Positions 42,652 to 50,743 of a DNA stretch of 50,743 nucleotides are shown here, piece by piece (the stretch's first letter is position 1; the number at the start of each line of letters is the position of its first letter). Below the pieces are notes generated by a model. That model saw nothing but the letters and a program-made list of their open reading frames with translations, ran no database searches and was not told the origin of the DNA. The stretch is from an uncultured Clostridia bacterium (GTDB lineage Bacteria; Bacillota; Clostridia; TANB77; CAG-508), in assembly GCA_947631145.1 (NCBI GenBank), contig CANRKF010000004.1:1-50743 (forward strand), given 5' to 3'. The translations under genes and the position numbers were made by a program.

Positions 42652-43239
42652 ATGGAAAATAAAGTATTAGTATCAGTAAAGAATATAACAAAAGAAATAA
42701 TTGGAAATTTTTTATTATGGGAAATAATTTTGCAATTTGTGGATATTGTAGTTTTTACTTTAATTACAAAAAATATTAATTCAAATTTTCTTATAGTATG
42801 TATTGAAATTTTTTTGCAAGTTCTTATTGCTATTTTTGTATGGAAAATAACTTTAGCTAAATCTTTTAAGAAAAAAGTTATATTATTTAAAGATGTTCCT
42901 CAGCTTATGAAGAATTTATTTATATTGGTAATTATTATGTGTTTTATAATGGTTATATATAATATTTCAAATGTAAATTCTACAATTAATAATTTTTTGC
43001 AAGATACTGTAAACTTAAAATTTTTAGATGCTTGGATAAATAGCATCAACGATCAAAATATTTCTTCTGAATATCAGAAACAAAAACAAGAGGTTGTTAA
43101 AAATTTGAAAAACGAAGCTTATAAATTGCTTATTATTTTCGATACTTCTTTTGTTTTAGTTAATTTAATTATTCTTCCTTTTGAAAGAAAACAATTATTT
43201 AATTATGCAGCTATTGAAGAGGATAATATTGTTCAATAA
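42652..43239 (+). CDS. Unknown 195-residue membrane protein
   Basis: No family recognised. Four hydrophobic segments are visible: about 20-40, 47-66, 87-108 and 163-180. Between the last two lies a polar loop of about 50 residues with INSINDQNISSEYQKQKQEV. The ATG at 42652 is preceded by AAAGGAG. Followed by a bidirectional terminator. It may be co-transcribed with hemolysin III (gap about 100 bp). Confidence 0.7.
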   Translation: MENKVLVSVKNITKEIIGNFLLWEIILQFVDIVVFTLITKNINSNFLIVCIEIFLQVLIAIFVWKITLAKSFKKKVILFKDVPQLMKNLFILVIIMCFIMVIYNISNVNSTINNFLQDTVNLKFLDAWINSINDQNISSEYQKQKQEVVKNLKNEAYKLLIIFDTSFVLVNLIILPFERKQLFNYAAIEEDNIVQ

Positions 43240-43276
43240 ATAAGAACACTACATCTAACCCTTGCTTTTTCACAAA

Positions 43277-43318
43277 AAAAAGTATTATTTTAGATATATT
43301 TTTAAAATAATACTTTTT
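43277..43318. terminator. Bidirectional terminator
   Basis: AAAAAGTATTATTTTA (43277-43292) pairs perfectly with TAAAATAATACTTTTT (43303-43318), with A- and T-runs on the outer sides, between convergent genes. Confidence 0.9.
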
Positions 43319-43334
43319 ATTTTATGTATTCTTT

Positions 43335-43655
43335 TTATATTAAAATTCTAGCTGTTATAAGAACAACAACAAATGCAATTACAAAATAGCATGCATCTGT
43401 AATTAATATAAACAAAAAAAAGCTATTAGTTTTCGATCTTGCAAATTCCATTATTTTAGTAATTATTAGTGCAACTACTATACTTCCTATAATTGAAGAC
43501 ATTATTTGAATTTTTCCACCTGAGAATAAATCATTAACAATTGATACTGCAAAATTTGCTACTGCATAGATTGCTACATTTTTTATATATGAGTTGTTTT
43601 GCATAAAATTAAAGTAATACCAATCTAATGCAATTCCAACAATAAGTCCTAGCAT
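43335..43655 (-). CDS. Unknown 106-residue membrane protein
   Basis: Three to four hydrophobic segments and few charged residues. It begins MLGLIVGIALDWYYFNFM and has VANFAVSIVNDLFSGGKIQIM, which could be a holin-like or small membrane protein, but I do not recognise a family. The ATG at 43655 has GGAGG upstream. Its own transcription unit, ending at the terminator. Confidence 0.65.
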   Translation of the reverse strand: MLGLIVGIALDWYYFNFMQNNSYIKNVAIYAVANFAVSIVNDLFSGGKIQIMSSIIGSIVVALIITKIMEFARSKTNSFFLFILITDACYFVIAFVVVLITARILI

Positions 43656-43780
43656 ATTGTTTCCTCCTTCTCTTTTGTTTCTTAATTTATTATATCAATT
43701 TATAAAAATTTATTCAATATGTTGTGAATTTCATACGAAAATATCCACTTATGTATTTATAAAAATTTATTTAATGTGTA

Positions 43781-43809
43781 TTGACATTAATTTAGTTCCA
43801 TAGTATTAT
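43781..43809 (+). promoter_or_regulatory. Promoter of the odd tRNA gene
   Basis: TTGACA (43781-43786), 17 bases, TATTAT (43804-43809). The tRNA starts 21 bases after the -10 box. Confidence 0.7.
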
Positions 43810-43830
43810 ATAATATATAATTTATTGTTA

Positions 43831-43907
43831 GCCCTTGTAGTTCAACTAGGAAGAACAGTAGCTTCTAACCTACATAAATGGAGGTTCGATTCCTCTCAAG
43901 GGCGCCA
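43831..43907 (+). tRNA. tRNA with a 16-nt anticodon arm (Arg UCU-like; anticodon ambiguous)
   Basis: 77 nt with CCA encoded. Acceptor GCCCTTG pairs with CAAGGGC, D-arm GTTC/GAAC, T-arm GGAGG-TTCGATT-CCTCT. The anticodon arm GTAG-CTTCTAAC-CTAC has 4 bp and 8 loop bases instead of 5 and 7, and the variable loop has 6. If the missing base is from the stem (position 31), the loop CTTCTAA reads AGA (Arg UCU). If counted from the 5' side, U33 is followed by CUA, which would read UAG. Eight-base loops are known from frameshift-suppressor tRNAs. It has its own promoter and terminator, so it is likely expressed. Confidence 0.8.
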
Positions 43908-43936
43908 AAGCAGAGAATTATTTTCTCTGCTTTTTT
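43908..43936 (+). terminator. Terminator of the tRNA gene
   Basis: AAGCAGAGAA-TTATT-TTCTCTGCTT followed by a T-run directly after the tRNA 3' end. Confidence 0.9.
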
Positions 43937-43969
43937 ATGTATATCCTTTTATATTCCCACCTTTTTACA

Positions 43970-44023
43970 TTGACAAATTGAGATTTTTTGTATAAAATTA
44001 AGGTGTTATTGCTTAGGCAATAA
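43970..44023 (+). promoter_or_regulatory. Promoter and stem-loop before the activase gene
   Basis: TTGACA (43970-43975), 17 bases, TAAAAT (43993-43998). TTATTGC-TTAG-GCAATAA (44006-44023) lies at the expected transcript start and could be an operator or 5' hairpin. Confidence 0.6.
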
Positions 44024-44072
44024 TCATAAACTTTAAGATGAAAATGTACATAAAAAAGGAGATATTATATTT

Positions 44073-47000
44073 ATGAAACAGTTATTACATGTTGGCTTGG
44101 ACGTAGGTTCTACAACAGTTAAAATTGTTATTATGGATGAAAATTTAAACACTATATATACAGATTATCAAAGGCATTTTTCTGATACTAAAAATACTGT
44201 TTGCAAGGTATTAGAAAATTTAGCTTCTAAATATGAAGATGCAGAATTTAGTATAGCTTTAACCGGCTCTGGTGCTATGAGTGCTGCTAAATTTTTAGAT
44301 TTGCCTTTTATTCAAGAAGTAGTTTCTTGTAAAAGAGCTGTAGAAAAATATATTCCTCAAACTGATGTTGTTATTGAACTCGGTGGTGAAGATGCTAAAA
44401 TTATTTACTTTGATAAATCTATTGAACAACGTATGAACGGAACCTGTGCAGGTGGTACGGGTGCTTTTATAGATCAAATGGCTTCTCTTTTACATACGGA
44501 TCCAACAGGTTTAAATGAACTTGCTAAAAATCACACTATGATTTACCCTATTGCTTCAAGATGTGGAGTTTTTGCTAAAACTGATGTGCAACCTCTTTTA
44601 AATGAAGGTGCAGCTAAAGAAGATATTGCTGCCTCTATTTTTCAGGCTGTTGTAAATCAAACTATTAGTGGTTTGGCCTGTGGTAGACCTATTCGTGGAA
44701 GAGTGGCTTTTTTAGGTGGTCCTTTAAATTATCTTTCTGAACTTCGTGCACGTTTTATTGAAACTTTACATTTAGAAGGAGATAATATTATTATTCCGGA
44801 AGAGGCTCATTTGCTTGTTGCAAAGGGTGCAGCTATTGATTCCGTAAATTCTTCTCACCCTATATCAGTAGAAAAGTTAAGAAGCAAAATAGAGATGTTA
44901 CGTATTTCTCATGATGATACTTCTAATCCTCTTTCTCCTTTATTTTCTATTGATGCAGAATATGAAGAATTTAAAGAAAGACACAGTAAAGAAACAGTTA
45001 AAAAAGGTGATTTAAAAACGTACGAAGGCGACTGTTTTGTTGGTATTGATGCGGGTTCTACTACTACAAAACTTGTTGTTATTGATCGTGAAGGAACTTT
45101 GCTATATTCTTTATATGGTAGCAATGAAGGTAATCCTCTTGAAAGTGTTATAAAAATGTTAAAGCAGTTATATAGTGTTTTGCCTGAAAAGGCTATAATT
45201 CGCTACAGCGGTGTAACTGGTTATGGTGAAAAATTAATTCAAACTGCTTTAAATGTTGATTTAAACGAAATTGAAACTATAGCTCATTATACTGCTGCAA
45301 AAGAATTTCAGCCTAATGTTTCTAGCATTGTTGATATTGGCGGTCAAGATATGAAATATATTCGTATGAAAAATGGTGCTATTGACAACATTATGCTTAA
45401 TGAAGCTTGTTCTTCTGGATGTGGTTCTTTCATTGAAACTTTTGCTAAGAGTCTTAATTTGTCTATTGAAGAATTTGTAAATTCAGCTTTAGAAGCACGT
45501 AGACCTGTAGATTTAGGTTCTCGTTGTACTGTATTTATGAATTCTAAAATAAAACAAGCTCAAAAAGAAGGTTATTCTGTAGGCGATATTTCTGCTGGAC
45601 TTTCTTATTCTGTTATAAAAAATGCTATTCAAAAAGTTATGAAAGTAAGAGATGTTAAAACTTTAGGCGCACATATTGTTGTACAAGGTGGTACTTTTTA
45701 CAATGATGCAGTTTTAAGAGCTTTTGAATTAATTGTTGGTAGAAATGTTGTAAGACCTGATATTGCAGGTTTAATGGGTGCCTATGGTGTAGCTCTTCTT
45801 AGTAAGGAACAATATGAAGCTAATTTAGATATGGAATATACTTCTACTTTAGCTAAAATGGAAGATTTAGATAATTTAAAAATTGATATCAGTCACGTTC
45901 GTTGCAATGGTTGCGAAAATCATTGTTTATTAACTATAAATAAATTTAATAATGGTGCAAAATATATATCTGGTAATCGTTGTGAAAAGGGGGCCGGTCT
46001 TGTAGACCAAAGTAAAAAAGAGTTGCCAAATTTAATTAAATATAAATATGAAAGAATCTTTGGCTATACCCCTTTAGATGAAAAAGATGCAAAACGTGGA
46101 ACTATAGGTATTCCTAGAGTATTAAATATGTATGAAGATTATCCATTTTGGTTTACCTTTTTAACCAACTTAGGTTTTCGTGTTGTTTTATCAGAAAAAA
46201 GTAATCGTAAAACTTATGAAAAAGGTATGGAAAGTATGCCATCTGAATCTGTTTGCTTTCCAGCAAAACTTTCACATGGGCATATTGTGAGTCTTATAAA
46301 AAGTGGAATAAAAACTATATTCTATCCTTGTATGCCTTATTCTAGAAAAGAATATAAAAAAGCGGATAATCACTATAATTGTCCTATTGTTATTTCATAT
46401 TCTGAAGTATTAAAAAATAATGTTGAAGAGTTAAAAGATGTTAAATTTTTAAATCCATTTTTGCCATTTGATCCAAAAACTTTGGCAGAAACAATTTTAA
46501 CTTTACCAGAATTTGAAGAATATAATTTTAATAAAAAAGAATTGTTAGAGGCTGCAAAAAAAGCTGAAGCTGAATATCAAAATTGTAAAGAGGATATCAG
46601 AAAAAAAGGCAAGGAAGCTTTAGATTATATGAACCAAAATAATGTAAAAGGCATTGTTTTGGCAGGTCGTCCTTATCATGTGGATCCAGAAGTTAATCAT
46701 GGTATTGATACTTTAATTACAAGTCTTGGATTATGTGTTTTAACAGAAGACAGCATCTGTAACCAAACAGAAGTAAAACGTCCTATTCGTGTTGTAGACC
46801 AATGGGTATTCCATGCTAGACTTTATGCGGCTGCAGACTTTGTTGGAAAGCACGATAATTTAGAGCTTGTACAACTTAATTCTTTCGGCTGTGGTGTTGA
46901 TGCTGTAACAACTGACCAAGTAGAAGAAATTTTAAATAGTTATGATAAAATGTATACTTTAATAAAAATAGATGAAATTAATAATTTAGGTGCCGTACGT

Positions 47001-48386
47001 ATTCGTATTCGTTCACTTCTTGCAAGTATGAAGAAAAGAGAACAAAATAAGGAATTAAATAAAGGAAATGGAAATTATGAAGTAAATAAAAAAATATTTA
47101 CTAAAGAAATGAAAAAAGATTACACTATTTTAATTCCACAAATGGCTCCTATTCACTTTGAACTATTAGAAGCAGCAGTATCTTCTTCTGGTTATAAAGT
47201 TGAACTATTAAAAGAATGTACTGCACATACTGTAGAAACCGGACTTAAATATGTAAATAATGACGCTTGCTATCCATCTATTTTAACAACAGGTCAAATG
47301 ATAGAAGCCTTAGAATCTGGAAAATATGATTTAAATAAAACTGCTTTAATTATGTCACAAACAGGCGGAGGCTGTAGGGCTACAAACTATATTGGATTTA
47401 TTCGTAAAGCATTAAAAGACGCAGGTTTTGAAAATATTCCGGTTATATCTTTTAATGTTGTTGGTATGGAGAAAATGCCTGGTTTTAAAATTACTATGCC
47501 ATTAATTGAAAGATTATTAAAAATGGTAGTTTATGCAGATCTTTTACAAAAAATGCTTACTAAAAATAGAGCTTATGAAGTACATAAAGGTGAAACTCAA
47601 AAATTATTTGATGAGTGGATGGAAAAATGCAAAAAATTATTAAAAAAATCTTCTTTAAAAGAATTTAAACAAAGTATTTATGATATGGTAGATGATTTTG
47701 AAAAAATTGAATTAGATACTAGCATAGAAAAGCCAAAAGTTGGTATTGTTGGAGAAGTTTTAATTAAATATCACCCATTTGGAAATAATTTTGTTGCAGA
47801 AAAATTAGAAGAAGAAGGCGCAGAAGTAATACTTCCAGACTTCATGGGATTTATAAAATTTATTGCAACTCATAAAATTACTTTTAATCAATTAATAAAA
47901 ACAGATAAACTAAAAGCAAAATTATTTAAAGCAGCTATTAAGTTAATTGATTTGTTAGAAAAAGATGCAAAAATTGCTCTTTCTAATTCTAAAAAAGGCT
48001 ACTTACTTCCTTGTGATATTTTTGAATTAGAAGCTAAGGTAAAGGATATTTTATCTATAGGTAATCAAACTGGTGAAGGCTGGTTTTTAACTGCTGAAAT
48101 GATTGAATATATTGAACATGGTATACCTAATATTATTTGTGTACAGCCATTTGCTTGCCTTCCTAACCATGTTGTAGGAAAAGGTGTTATAAAAACAATA
48201 CGAGCTAAATTTCCAGAAGCTAATATTTCACCTGTTGATTATGATCCAGGTGCAAGTGAAGCAAACCAAACAAATAGAATTAAATTATTAATGACTGTGG
48301 CTAAAGATAATTTAAAGAAAAAGCAAAAAGAATTAAATTCTATAAATAAAGAAAATGTTAATGAAAAAATAGCTTCTAAAGTATAA
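44073..48386 (+). CDS. 2-hydroxyacyl-CoA dehydratase activase-type fusion protein (BcrAD/BadFG ATPase x2, DUF2229, dehydratase-like)
   Basis: A 1437-residue protein. It contains two ASKHA ATPase domains: VGLDVGSTTVKIVIMD (about 7-22) and VGIDAGSTTTKLVVIDR (about 325-341). Each is followed by a Cys site that in HgdC-type activases binds a [4Fe-4S] cluster (NGTCAGGTG and EACSSGCGS). Then come a CNGCENHC cysteine cluster, a DUF2229 domain (GIPRVLNMYEDYPFWFTFL), and a C-terminal region related to the dehydratase subunit (GGGCRATNYIGFIRKAL, PFACLPNHVVGKG). Such fusions reduce a partner enzyme in anaerobes using ATP; the substrate is unknown. About 1437 codons contain no CGG. Confidence 0.92.
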   Translation: MKQLLHVGLDVGSTTVKIVIMDENLNTIYTDYQRHFSDTKNTVCKVLENLASKYEDAEFSIALTGSGAMSAAKFLDLPFIQEVVSCKRAVEKYIPQTDVVIELGGEDAKIIYFDKSIEQRMNGTCAGGTGAFIDQMASLLHTDPTGLNELAKNHTMIYPIASRCGVFAKTDVQPLLNEGAAKEDIAASIFQAVVNQTISGLACGRPIRGRVAFLGGPLNYLSELRARFIETLHLEGDNIIIPEEAHLLVAKGAAIDSVNSSHPISVEKLRSKIEMLRISHDDTSNPLSPLFSIDAEYEEFKERHSKETVKKGDLKTYEGDCFVGIDAGSTTTKLVVIDREGTLLYSLYGSNEGNPLESVIKMLKQLYSVLPEKAIIRYSGVTGYGEKLIQTALNVDLNEIETIAHYTAAKEFQPNVSSIVDIGGQDMKYIRMKNGAIDNIMLNEACSSGCGSFIETFAKSLNLSIEEFVNSALEARRPVDLGSRCTVFMNSKIKQAQKEGYSVGDISAGLSYSVIKNAIQKVMKVRDVKTLGAHIVVQGGTFYNDAVLRAFELIVGRNVVRPDIAGLMGAYGVALLSKEQYEANLDMEYTSTLAKMEDLDNLKIDISHVRCNGCENHCLLTINKFNNGAKYISGNRCEKGAGLVDQSKKELPNLIKYKYERIFGYTPLDEKDAKRGTIGIPRVLNMYEDYPFWFTFLTNLGFRVVLSEKSNRKTYEKGMESMPSESVCFPAKLSHGHIVSLIKSGIKTIFYPCMPYSRKEYKKADNHYNCPIVISYSEVLKNNVEELKDVKFLNPFLPFDPKTLAETILTLPEFEEYNFNKKELLEAAKKAEAEYQNCKEDIRKKGKEALDYMNQNNVKGIVLAGRPYHVDPEVNHGIDTLITSLGLCVLTEDSICNQTEVKRPIRVVDQWVFHARLYAAADFVGKHDNLELVQLNSFGCGVDAVTTDQVEEILNSYDKMYTLIKIDEINNLGAVRIRIRSLLASMKKREQNKELNKGNGNYEVNKKIFTKEMKKDYTILIPQMAPIHFELLEAAVSSSGYKVELLKECTAHTVETGLKYVNNDACYPSILTTGQMIEALESGKYDLNKTALIMSQTGGGCRATNYIGFIRKALKDAGFENIPVISFNVVGMEKMPGFKITMPLIERLLKMVVYADLLQKMLTKNRAYEVHKGETQKLFDEWMEKCKKLLKKSSLKEFKQSIYDMVDDFEKIELDTSIEKPKVGIVGEVLIKYHPFGNNFVAEKLEEEGAEVILPDFMGFIKFIATHKITFNQLIKTDKLKAKLFKAAIKLIDLLEKDAKIALSNSKKGYLLPCDIFELEAKVKDILSIGNQTGEGWFLTAEMIEYIEHGIPNIICVQPFACLPNHVVGKGVIKTIRAKFPEANISPVDYDPGASEANQTNRIKLLMTVAKDNLKKKQKELNSINKENVNEKIASKV

Positions 48387-48420
48387 TTATTTGTGTTTAT
48401 TAATTTCATTATATTTAATA

Positions 48421-48489
48421 AAAAGTAGTAAACGAATTTGGTATTTTATATTTTTTATAATTACTATTCTTTTACTACTTTTTTATTTT
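48421..48489 (+). terminator. Terminator of the activase gene
   Basis: AAAAGTAGTAAA (48421-48432) pairs with TTTACTACTTTT (48471-48482), followed by a T-rich tail. Confidence 0.75.
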
Positions 48490-48499
48490 AATTATTTTT

Positions 48500-48780
48500 T
48501 ATTATTTTAATTTTTTATTTTTTTATTTAAAATTTTATTTTTTGTATTTTTACTTTTTTATTTTTTTAATTTTAAATTTTATTTTTTGTATTTTTACTTT
48601 TTTATTTTTTTATTTAAAATTTTATTTTTATATATTTTCCCTTTTTATTTTTTTATTTAAAATTTTATTTTTTGTATTTTTTCTTTTTTATTTTTTTATT
48701 TAAAATTTTATTTTTATATATTTTTCTTTTTTATTTTTTAATTTAAAATTTTATTTTTATATATTTTTACTTTCCATTTT
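48500..48780. repeat. About six T-rich tandem repeats of about 45 bp
   Basis: Units of the form TTTTTATTTTTTTATTTAAA then ATTTTATTTTTTGTATTTTT. The same unit type reappears at about 49550-49760 and 50560-50743. No coding frame on either strand. Confidence 0.7.
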
Positions 48781-48933
48781 TCATTTTAATAATTATTTAA
48801 TTATTTTTATCTTTTATTTTTTATTATATTCTTTATTATTTTTCTTAAAATATTATAATAATTTAATATTTTTTATTTATTTTTCTAATTTTCAAATCAA
48901 ATTAAAAATCACAAAAAATTTGTAATAATTTTT

Positions 48934-49440
48934 TTATTTTGTAGCCCATATAACTTTCTTTACTTTCAACTCACTTCTTGTTTTTTCTGCTGGCATAATA
49001 TTGTCAATTTGTTTTATGTTTTTATTTTTTCTTTCAGCATGTAACTTCTTTTGCACATTCTTAAAATTTGTTTTTTGCTTTATGTATACTTAATTCTATT
49101 TTTCGTCTTGTTCCTACTTTTTAACATTTTTTCACTATTCCGAAAGGTTTCATCTAATTTTTCATTTGGTTTTTGATTTATATTTTCTCATAATTTTTGA
49201 CAAAAAACTTTATTGATTCATTTTTTTACATACTTTGACTAATTTCAACATTTTATTTGTTGTTTTTTTGTCAATTATTGTTATATCTTTATATACTTCA
49301 ATTATTACCTTACAAGCTTCCATATTTTGCCAATATTTTAAATGTAATATTTCTAAAATATTTTGTTAACAATAATCTATTGCACACACATTTTTATAGT
49401 AATAATTTTTTTATTTTGCTAATTTAGTTTATTAATTAAT
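48934..49440 (-). pseudogene. Decayed gene, copy 1
   Basis: On the - strand several open stretches in different frames keep recognisable peptides: VYKDITIIDKKTTNKMLKL, EKLDETF and a C-terminal KVKKVIWATK followed by stop at 48934. They are interrupted by stops. A second copy lies about 1 kb to the right with the same peptides in the same order. I do not recognise the protein. Confidence 0.5.
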
Positions 49441-49449
49441 AATTTTTAT

Positions 49450-49900
49450 TATTTTATTTGGATTTATTATTTTTTTATATTTATTATTTTTTATTATATT
49501 CTATATTTTTAAATTTCATATTTATATATTCTATATTTTTATATTTATAATTTTTATATTTATAATTTTTATTTTATATATTTTTTTATTTTAAATTTTA
49601 TTTTTTATATTTTTACATTTTTAATTTTATTTTTTTATATTTTATATTTTTTATATTTTATATTTTTTATATTTTATATTTTTTATTTTTTTATTTTTCA
49701 ATTTTATTTTTATATTCTTACTTTTTTATTTTTATATTTTTACTTTTTTTATTTTAAATTTTATTTTTTATTTTTTTACTTTTCTTTTTATACTTTTATT
49801 TTAATAATTTATTTTTTCTAATTTTGATTTTTATTTCATATTTTTTATTTTTATTAAAATATTATAATATTTTTTTCTTTATTTTTTTAATTTTCAAATT
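49450..49900. repeat. T-rich low-complexity tract between the decayed gene copies
   Basis: Short units such as TTTTTATATTTTATATTTTT recur many times. It corresponds in position to the 48500-48780 tract in front of copy 1. Confidence 0.6.
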
Positions 49901-49939
49901 TAATTAAAAATCAAAAAAATTTGTAATAAATTTTTGATT

Positions 49940-50440
49940 TTGTAGCCCATATAACTTTTTTAACTTTCAATTCACTTCTTACTTTTTCTACTAACATAAT
50001 CTTGTCAATTTGTTTTATATTTTCATTTTTTCTTTCATCGTATAACTTCTTTTGCACATTCTTCAAAATTGCTATTGTTTTTATGTATACTTAATTCAAT
50101 TTTTCTCCTTATTCAAATTTATTAACACTTTTTCACTATTCCGAAAGGTTTTAGCTAATTTTTTACTTTGGTTTTGTTTCTTATTTTCTTATAATTTCTA
50201 TTAAAAAGCTTTGGTATTTCATTATTTATATATCCTTTGATTAATTTCAACATTTTATTTGTTGTTTTTTTGTCAATTAATATTATATTTTTATATACCT
50301 CAAATATTACCCTATAATCTTCCAGAATTTACTAATTTCTTCAATGTAATATTTTGAAAATATTTTGTTAACCACAATCTATTACATACACATTTTTATA
50401 CTATTATTTTTTTATTTTGCTAATTTACTTTCATTATTTA
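49940..50440 (-). pseudogene. Decayed gene, copy 2
   Basis: It shares VYKNIILIDKKTTNKMLKL and ELKVKKVIWATK with copy 1, with many changes at wobble positions. It lacks the stop after WATK and runs on as SKIY. A third T-rich tract follows to the window's right edge (50456-50743), suggesting the array continues. Confidence 0.5.
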
Positions 50441-50743
50441 ATAATTTTTATTATTTTATTTTTAATTTTTATTTACTATTTTGGTTTTGTATTTATATTT
50501 ATTGTTTTTTATTATAATTTTTAATACAAAAATCTTTTTATTATATTTTTATTTTTTTCTTTACTTTTTAAATTTAAATATTATTTTTATATTTTTACTT
50601 TTTTATTTTTTAATTTAAATTTTTTATATTTTTCTTTTTTATTTTTTAATTTTAAATTTTATTTTTTGTATTTTTACTTTTTTATTTTTTATATTTTTAT
50701 TTTTCATTTTTTAATTTATAATTTTATTTTTTTTATTTTTTTT

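Noticed and set aside
43831..43907. Amber suppressor or pyrrolysine tRNA (CUA)
   Set aside because: CUA arises only in one numbering of an irregular arm. RF1 is present, several genes end in TAG, and no gene with readthrough TAG was seen. Kept only as an ambiguity.

Overview
The window is very AT-rich (often long T-runs on the + strand) and reads as a low-GC endospore-forming Clostridia-type genome, probably an uncultured gut lineage. Sporulation and germination genes are spread through it: spmA/spmB, spoIIR, sleB/ypeB, a small acid-soluble spore protein, a GerMN-domain lipoprotein candidate and an AbrB/SpoVT-type regulator. A 1437-residue 2-hydroxyacyl-CoA dehydratase activase-type protein points to an anaerobe. 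I cannot name the species.

Layout. 1-7.8 kb (mostly - strand): truncated pcrA, a low-molecular-weight phosphatase, a candidate type I toxin-antitoxin locus, a ZIP transporter, prfA and a YhaN/YhaO (SbcC/SbcD-like) pair. 8-11.6 kb: an orphan VirD4/TraG coupling protein with two unknown genes under a consensus promoter. 11.6-16 kb: dnaJ-like, yqeK, ddl, murF. 16-17.1 kb: a complete type III toxin-antitoxin locus (toxI repeats, terminator, toxN) and an SASP gene. 17.4-24.4 kb: ypeB, sleB, an MGDG-synthase-like glycosyltransferase, then ffs-dnaX-ybaB-recR. 24.5-28.6 kb: a DUF4160 pair, tRNA-Ser, tadA, tRNA-Arg(CCU), an XRE regulator and ttcA-like. 28.7-36.4 kb: sugar-nucleotide genes, spoIIR, murA, walJ, rlmH. 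36.9-41.5 kb: spmAB, the abrB / rsmI / trmN6-like cluster and gerM-like. 41.9-48.4 kb: hemolysin III, two membrane proteins, an odd tRNA and the activase. 48.4-50.7 kb: T-rich tandem repeats and two copies of a decayed gene.

Most striking observation. Three recognisable genes are broken by a single extra base: dnaJ-like, murF (normally essential) and hemolysin III. In all three the break falls exactly on an in-frame CGG codon. Skipping its C restores the conserved frame as GGN + Ser. Reading every annotated gene by eye (about 13,000 codons) I found no other in-frame CGG. The simplest reading is that CGG is not decoded as arginine in this organism and instead acts as a +1 frameshift site. The window also holds tadA, a ttcA-like gene and tRNA-Arg(CCU), all relevant to arginine decoding, and a separate tRNA whose anticodon arm is 16 nt with an apparent 8-nt loop. 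Systematic sequencing error has not been excluded.

Other accessory content: two toxin-antitoxin loci (types III and I), a possible third pair (DUF4160), two families of repeated 5' leader elements that carry the ribosome-binding site, and two short elements closed by 14-bp perfect inverted repeats. All calls are by reading only; no database search was run.
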